Below are positions 27,219 to 29,492 of a DNA stretch of 29,492 nt, in pieces (the stretch's first letter is position 1; the number at the start of each line of letters is the position of its first letter). The position numbers and the translations under genes are program-made. The notes under the pieces are model-generated. The model had not been told where the DNA came from. It saw only the letters and a list, made by a program, of their open reading frames with translations, and searched no databases. The DNA is taken from positions 1-29,492 of IMG/VR virus record IMGVR_UViG_3300006735_000149. One strand, 5' to 3'. The DNA comes from a virus.

Positions 27219-27610
27219 TATCTCGTCCTTGCAAGGAAGAAGTCTACTGTGACTGGTGGATTATCTGTACCTCGTATTTCATATGTCATTTCAACATCAA
27301 ATCCATTATCATCAAAGTTTGGAGAAGCTTCCAGACTCAATACTCCTATACGTGGTTCAAATTTCTTTATAGTTGATATTATATTATTCTGGATTGCTGC
27401 ACCTGTAGCAAAATCCATAGGTTCAAATAAAAATTTTCTAAGATCACTGCCGTACTCTGGTTGATATACACGCTCACCCTTATTTGTTAGCAATAAATTT
27501 ACAATTGACTGCTTAATAGCAGAAGCATCCCTACTAACAACTAAGTCATTAGTAACAGGATGCTTCTTAAAAGTAATATTAATGTCCTTAAAGGACAACG
27601 TGGCCGCCAT
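27218..27610 (-). CDS. 25: Baseplate wedge subunit gp25-like (130 aa)
   Basis: The length matches T4 gp25 (132 aa) and the gp25/TssE-like (former 'lysozyme-related') family. The sequence has IKQSIVNLLLTNKGERVYQP and YGSDLRKFLFEP, with the conserved EPR motif in KKFEPRIGV (about residues 83-91), followed by the typical beta strands ending VDFFLARTR. In contractile systems this protein nucleates the sheath at the baseplate and caps the gp6 bundle; its lysozyme name is historical. The gene starts a TAATG-coupled run with gp6 and the gp7-like gene, 39 bases after the SET-domain gene, with a possible late promoter in the gap. Confidence 0.95.
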   Translation of the reverse strand: MAATLSFKDINITFKKHPVTNDLVVSRDASAIKQSIVNLLLTNKGERVYQPEYGSDLRKFLFEPMDFATGAAIQNNIISTIKKFEPRIGVLSLEASPNFDDNGFDVEMTYEIRGTDNPPVTVDFFLARTR

Positions 27611-27635
27611 TTACCGACAATATACGAAGTCAGTT

Positions 27636-27643
27636 TTATTTAG
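27636..27643 (-). promoter_or_regulatory. Candidate late promoter CTAAATAA upstream of gp25
   Basis: CTAAATAA on the minus strand differs from TATAAATA by the first bases only and lies 25 bases before the gp25 ATG, in the 39-base gap. It resembles the CTAAATAC seen before the gene at 704. It is a weaker candidate than the three perfect sites. Confidence 0.45.
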
Positions 27644-27649
27644 CGACTT

Positions 27650-27949
27650 TTATCCTACCTTGTAAAAGGTATACTTCAAAAATAACTCTTCTCCTTTCTT
27701 AATTGGTTTAATCGTCTTCATGTAATAGATCCTTCCCCATCCTTGGTCTTCGTACCATTTCACGCAATTGGGGTCTTCAGAGTGATTTACGAACCCTCCT
27801 AGAGGCGTTCTCATTATATCATCATCTACTACCACGTGGGATACGCCAAGATACATCATAGCATCAATATCTTCTCTTGCAAAAAGACCTTGACCTGCTA
27901 TAGGACTATCCTTTATATGTAACTCATTTGGTAGTGCTTGGTATGACAT
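27650..27949 (-). CDS. Small SET-domain protein, putative lysine methyltransferase (99 aa)
   Basis: The SET signatures are all present. GQGLFA (residues 19-24) follows the first strands; TPLGGFVNHSEDPNCVKW (48-65) contains the NHS..PNC knot and AdoMet motif; GEELFLKY (86-93) ends with the tyrosine expected in the active site, and there is a further Tyr at 96. There are no pre-SET or post-SET zinc clusters, so this is a minimal SET core. SET proteins transfer methyl groups from S-adenosylmethionine to protein lysines; the target here, viral or host, is unknown. The gene lies between a small unknown gene and gp25. The nearest good ribosome site (AGGAGG) is over 25 bases upstream of the only ATG, so the initiation signal is unusual. 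It probably belongs to the late transcript starting near 29211. Confidence 0.85.
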   Translation of the reverse strand: MSYQALPNELHIKDSPIAGQGLFAREDIDAMMYLGVSHVVVDDDIMRTPLGGFVNHSEDPNCVKWYEDQGWGRIYYMKTIKPIKKGEELFLKYTFYKVG

Positions 27950-27986
27950 GTCGGAGTCTTCGGCGTTCGGGGGTCGGAGACCTCCT

Positions 27987-28136
27987 CTAGAATTGCTTCG
28001 GATGGGTTATCACGTCACCGTGTATCTCACCGATATCATCTATATGGGCATGATCAATGTCCACATGCAACTCTTTCTCAAAAGAATCAGCAATCCTCTC
28101 AAGAGCAGAGGCAATACGAGAAAGATCGTCACTCAT
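27987..28136 (-). CDS. Very small acidic protein (49 aa), unknown function
   Basis: The ATG overlaps the TGA of the 44-aa gene as ATGA, which supports real, coupled translation. The product begins MSDDLSRIASALERIADSFE, an amphipathic helix with regular I/L spacing, and continues with a histidine- and aspartate-rich segment (HVDIDHAHIDDIGEIHGDVI) before ending HPKQF. The His/Asp pattern could bind metal, but that is speculative. No known family is recognised. It is shorter than usual annotation cut-offs and could easily be missed. Confidence 0.65.
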   Translation of the reverse strand: MSDDLSRIASALERIADSFEKELHVDIDHAHIDDIGEIHGDVITHPKQF

Positions 28137-28267
28137 TTTCCCTGACCCCTATATCTCTTTTTCGCTGCATTACGAGAAGTTGCTGCGAGCTTTGTATTCT
28201 TTGACTTACCTTGTCTAGTCACCTTTGCTGGAGGTGCTGTATGTTCATTGTTATTGTATAGTGCCAT
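28133..28267 (-). CDS. Very small basic protein (44 aa), unknown function
   Basis: The frame runs from ATG at 28267 to TGA at 28133-28135. It begins MALYNNNEHTAPPAKVTRQG and ends in a lysine- and arginine-rich stretch (KLAATSRNAAKKRYRGQGK). Its strong basic charge could allow binding to nucleic acid or to an acidic partner. I have the impression of similar tiny MALYNN...APPAKVTRQG proteins near the baseplate genes of cyanophages, but cannot confirm it here. It lies between the PAAR gene (41-base gap) and the 49-aa gene, which it overlaps as ATGA. The ribosome site is weak. Confidence 0.7.
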   Translation of the reverse strand: MALYNNNEHTAPPAKVTRQGKSKNTKLAATSRNAAKKRYRGQGK

Positions 28268-28308
28268 AATAATTCTAAGTTATCAATATTGTAGCATGAA
28301 CTCCACGA

Positions 28309-28605
28309 TCATGCAAGTACATTAAGAGATCCTGTTGCAATTGCACCAGCATCAACAGGATCTCCAATTCTTGCGATTGGTCTACCACCAACTAGTACTC
28401 TGGCGTTGCCACTAATAATAGGCATGGTATGTGATACGCAAACAGGAGGTATTCCTGATAAATGAGGTGCGGTAAGATCTCCTACTCCACACACAGGTTT
28501 ACCATTCACTAATACTGTAAGGACACCTGGACCTGCTAATAATGCAGTAGCTTCGCATCCATGTCCTGTAGTAATAGAATCACCTACTCGTGCTACTCCT
28601 GACAT
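28309..28605 (-). CDS. PAAR-repeat spike-tip protein, gp5.4-like (98 aa)
   Basis: The size and sequence match PAAR proteins such as T4 gp5.4 (97 aa), which sharpen the end of the central spike. The start MSGVARVGDSITTGHGC is the typical first PAAR strand. VNGKPVCGVGDLTAPH and VLVGGRPIARIGDPVDAG are the conserved GKPVARVGD-type repeats. His15, His48, Cys56 and His59 are candidate ligands for the single metal ion found at the tip of such proteins. It is expected at the tip of the gp5-type spike trimer, where it contacts and pierces the cell envelope. A strong GAGGAG ribosome site (28614-28619) precedes the ATG, and the start overlaps the end of the coiled-coil gene by 13 bases. Confidence 0.93.
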   Translation of the reverse strand: MSGVARVGDSITTGHGCEATALLAGPGVLTVLVNGKPVCGVGDLTAPHLSGIPPVCVSHTMPIISGNARVLVGGRPIARIGDPVDAGAIATGSLNVLA

Positions 28606-28850
28606 TGCTTCAACTCCTCTACTGAATTATGTAGATAGTTAAGTGTCTCAGCAATCTTCTCATGAGTCTCCGACTTCGGACGCTTGTACATCAATTGAGG
28701 TGCTTCTAAGCGAGAAGTCCTCTGCTCTAGGTGTGTCAATCTGTCGGACAACTGTTGGAGTGACTCGCTCAACTGCTTTATGGTCAATTGGTTGTCTGCT
28801 CTCAACATCTCTTCCTGAGAATCTAAGGGCGGCTCCTGCTTCAAATCCAT
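28593..28850 (-). CDS. Coiled-coil protein (85 aa) preceding the PAAR gene
   Basis: The frame can be extended to a TTG at 28865, but the ATG at 28850 has a good GAGGAA site eight bases upstream, so that start (MDLKQEPPLDSQEEMLRADN) is preferred. Residues about 20-50 (QLTIKQLSESLQQLSDRLTH, LEQRTSRLEAP) show clear heptads, and the C-terminal half (ETHEKIAETLNYLHNSVEEL) is also helical. No family is recognised. Its place directly before the spike tip and after another coiled-coil gene suggests a small baseplate or assembly factor. Most of the gene is overlapped, in another frame, by the candidate gene at 28660-28899. Confidence 0.75.
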   Translation of the reverse strand: MDLKQEPPLDSQEEMLRADNQLTIKQLSESLQQLSDRLTHLEQRTSRLEAPQLMYKRPKSETHEKIAETLNYLHNSVEELKQCQE

Positions 28851-28899
28851 CACAAAATTCCTCAAAGTTATCTAATATTTCTTGGTAGTTCTTATTCAT
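28660..28899 (-). CDS. Candidate overlapping small gene (79 aa)
   Basis: The ATG at 28899 has AAAGGA about eight bases upstream and overlaps the preceding gene's TAA by eight bases, the same packing as real genes here. The first 20 residues (MNKNYQEILDNFEEFCDGFE) look like genuine protein. The rest (RFSGRDVESRQPIDHKAVER onward) lies under the coiled-coil gene in another frame and looks less natural. Three readings are possible: a true overlapping gene, a short gene whose 3' end was altered by a frameshift, or a +1 frameshift route into the coiled-coil frame. Function is unknown. Confidence 0.4.
   Translation of the reverse strand: MNKNYQEILDNFEEFCDGFEAGAALRFSGRDVESRQPIDHKAVERVTPTVVRQIDTPRAEDFSLRSTSIDVQASEVGDS
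28858..28863 (-). promoter_or_regulatory. Ribosome binding site deciding the 28850 start
   Basis: GAGGAA on the minus strand, seven bases from the ATG at 28850. It lies within the candidate gene that starts at 28899 and selects the shorter coiled-coil product. Confidence 0.6.
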
Positions 28900-29152
28900 G
28901 AATAAAATCCTTTAAGTCTGGTGGTCCATCAGTTTTGTTGGAAGGTCTTCCGAATCTTACTGTTTCCTCCAATCTATATAACGCATCTTCCAGAGCTTTG
29001 ATCCTGTTATCATCATCTTGGAGTTTCTCTGCAAGTTTCTCTATGTACGTTGCCATCCTGTTGATTTGTGCGTCATGTATATGCACAGCATACTTTGGAT
29101 CTTCCATCAGTTGCTTGTGGGCGTTTTCTTGTTGCTCGTCTTTTTTAGTCAT
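28892..29152 (-). CDS. Coiled-coil protein (86 aa), unknown function
   Basis: This is the first gene after the late promoter at 29211. It begins MTKKDEQQENAHKQLMEDPK and has a long helical, heptad-like central part (RMATYIEKLAEKLQDDDNRI, KALEDALYRLEETV, about residues 32-65), then a short tail ending PPDLKDFIHE. The ribosome site is poor; an A-rich leader precedes the ATG. No family is recognised. Context (followed by another coiled-coil protein, PAAR and the wedge genes) suggests a minor structural or assembly protein. Confidence 0.7.
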   Translation of the reverse strand: MTKKDEQQENAHKQLMEDPKYAVHIHDAQINRMATYIEKLAEKLQDDDNRIKALEDALYRLEETVRFGRPSNKTDGPPDLKDFIHE

Positions 29153-29210
29153 TTTTTTGCTGGAAAATTTTTTTCAAAATCAGGGTTTTGAATTTTCAAT
29201 TTGGTAGAAA

Positions 29211-29218
29211 TATTTATA
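29211..29218 (-). promoter_or_regulatory. T4-type late promoter TATAAATA
   Basis: A perfect late -10 octamer on the minus strand, 58 bases before the ATG at 29152 and about 75 bases past the terminator of the upstream gene. It probably drives the small-gene, PAAR, SET and wedge transcript. Confidence 0.75.
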
Positions 29219-29293
29219 TGTCGTTGGGATACTTTTGTAGACTTGGATATGGTTAGGAGTCCCACTCGGCATCGCCCCACGCACCGCACCCAC

Positions 29294-29321
29294 AAAAAAA
29301 CCCTGTCATTTGGGACAGGGT
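29294..29321 (-). terminator. Intrinsic terminator of the upstream gene
   Basis: CCCTGTC (29301-29307) pairs with GACAGGG (29314-29320) around a six-base loop. On the minus strand the stem is followed by seven T residues (29300-29294). It begins 12 bases after the stop of the partial gene at 29333, so it ends that transcript. Confidence 0.88.
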
Positions 29322-29332
29322 GTGTTATACTG

Positions 29333-29492
29333 TTAATGTCTGTCGCTGATGTTCCAACTGTCGCCAGTTGGTGTGGGCAGTGGTTCAAAGTTTCTCGCTG
29401 CCATTGCTGCGAGTGCTGCCTGAACTGCTGGATCTTTCATCGCTGACTTGTTTACTAGGACTCTGCCATCGTAGATTGGTGTTAGATCTTTG
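29333..29492 (-). CDS. C-terminal end of an upstream gene, unidentified (52 codons visible)
   Basis: An open frame enters from the right edge and stops at TAA (29333-29335). The visible product reads KDLTPIYDGRVLVNKSAMKD, then an alanine-rich helix (AVQAALAAMAARNF), and ends TPTGDSWNISDRH. It stops just before a strong terminator, as expected for the last gene of an operon. A +/- shadow frame at 29149-29388 crosses this terminator and is not credible. The fragment is too short to assign; a tail or baseplate component is likely from location only. Confidence 0.75.
   Translation of the reverse strand, partial: KDLTPIYDGRVLVNKSAMKDPAVQAALAAMAARNFEPLPTPTGDSWNISDRH

Noticed and set aside
27218-27610. 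gp25 as an active lysozyme
   Set aside because: The gp25 family name is historical. The EPR motif and fold are structural in contractile tails and no lysozyme catalytic pattern is seen.
27950-27995. Possible tRNA remnant or attachment site in the GC-rich spacer before the SET gene
   Set aside because: No cloverleaf, no acceptor stem and no GTTCGA-type T-arm with a matching stem could be built from the surrounding bases.
29149-29388. Minus-strand ORF of 79 aa between the partial gene and the coiled-coil gene
   Set aside because: It runs through the intrinsic terminator and the late promoter, overlaps the real partial gene in another frame, and its sequence (Cys/Arg/Val-rich) does not look like a natural protein.

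Overview
The window looks like part of the late structural region of a marine T4-like myovirus, most likely a cyanophage of Prochlorococcus or Synechococcus. A related marine T4-like phage of another host cannot be excluded. The base composition is AT-rich. Every credible gene lies on the minus strand, packed tightly with TAATG, ATGA or short overlaps. The genes form a recognisable T4 baseplate series, followed by tail-fibre-like genes of the kind found in cyanophages. No plus-strand gene, tRNA, mobile element, CRISPR array, origin or metabolic gene was seen. No gene-free stretch exceeds 300 bases; the longest is about 180 bases (29153-29332), holding a terminator and a late promoter.

In transcription order (right to left): the C-terminus of an unidentified gene (29333-29492) ends at a clear intrinsic terminator. 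A perfect T4-type late promoter, TATAAATA, follows at 29211-29218. It leads a set of small genes: two coiled-coil proteins, an extra reading frame overlapping one of them, a PAAR spike-tip protein, two very small genes (44 and 49 aa) and a 99-aa SET-domain protein. Next come the baseplate wedge genes: gp25, gp6, a 2840-aa protein whose N-terminal part and a segment near residue 1700 match the C-terminal domain of T4 gp7, and gp8. Gp8 has its own pair of tandem TATAAATA sites. After gp8 lies a 2731-aa DUF4815-type structural protein in the place of T4 genes 9-10.

The left third (1-6843) is a cassette of adhesin or fibre-like genes. It holds a 507-aa fibre protein, a protein with two LamG-like domains (corrected start at 5320), a 71-aa coiled-coil protein, a 1007-aa repeat-rich fibre-like protein and the N-terminal part of another fibre-like gene that runs off the window.

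Together these genes would build the spike tip, the wedges and the host-contacting periphery of the baseplate. The most notable signals are a gp7-type core split by an insertion of about 1,370 residues that contains a degenerate YHYH domain, beta-rich decoration modules shared by three adjacent baseplate genes, the SET protein inside a structural operon, and modular repeats in the fibre genes. All residue positions and alignments were made by eye from the sequence and from memory of the T4 proteins.
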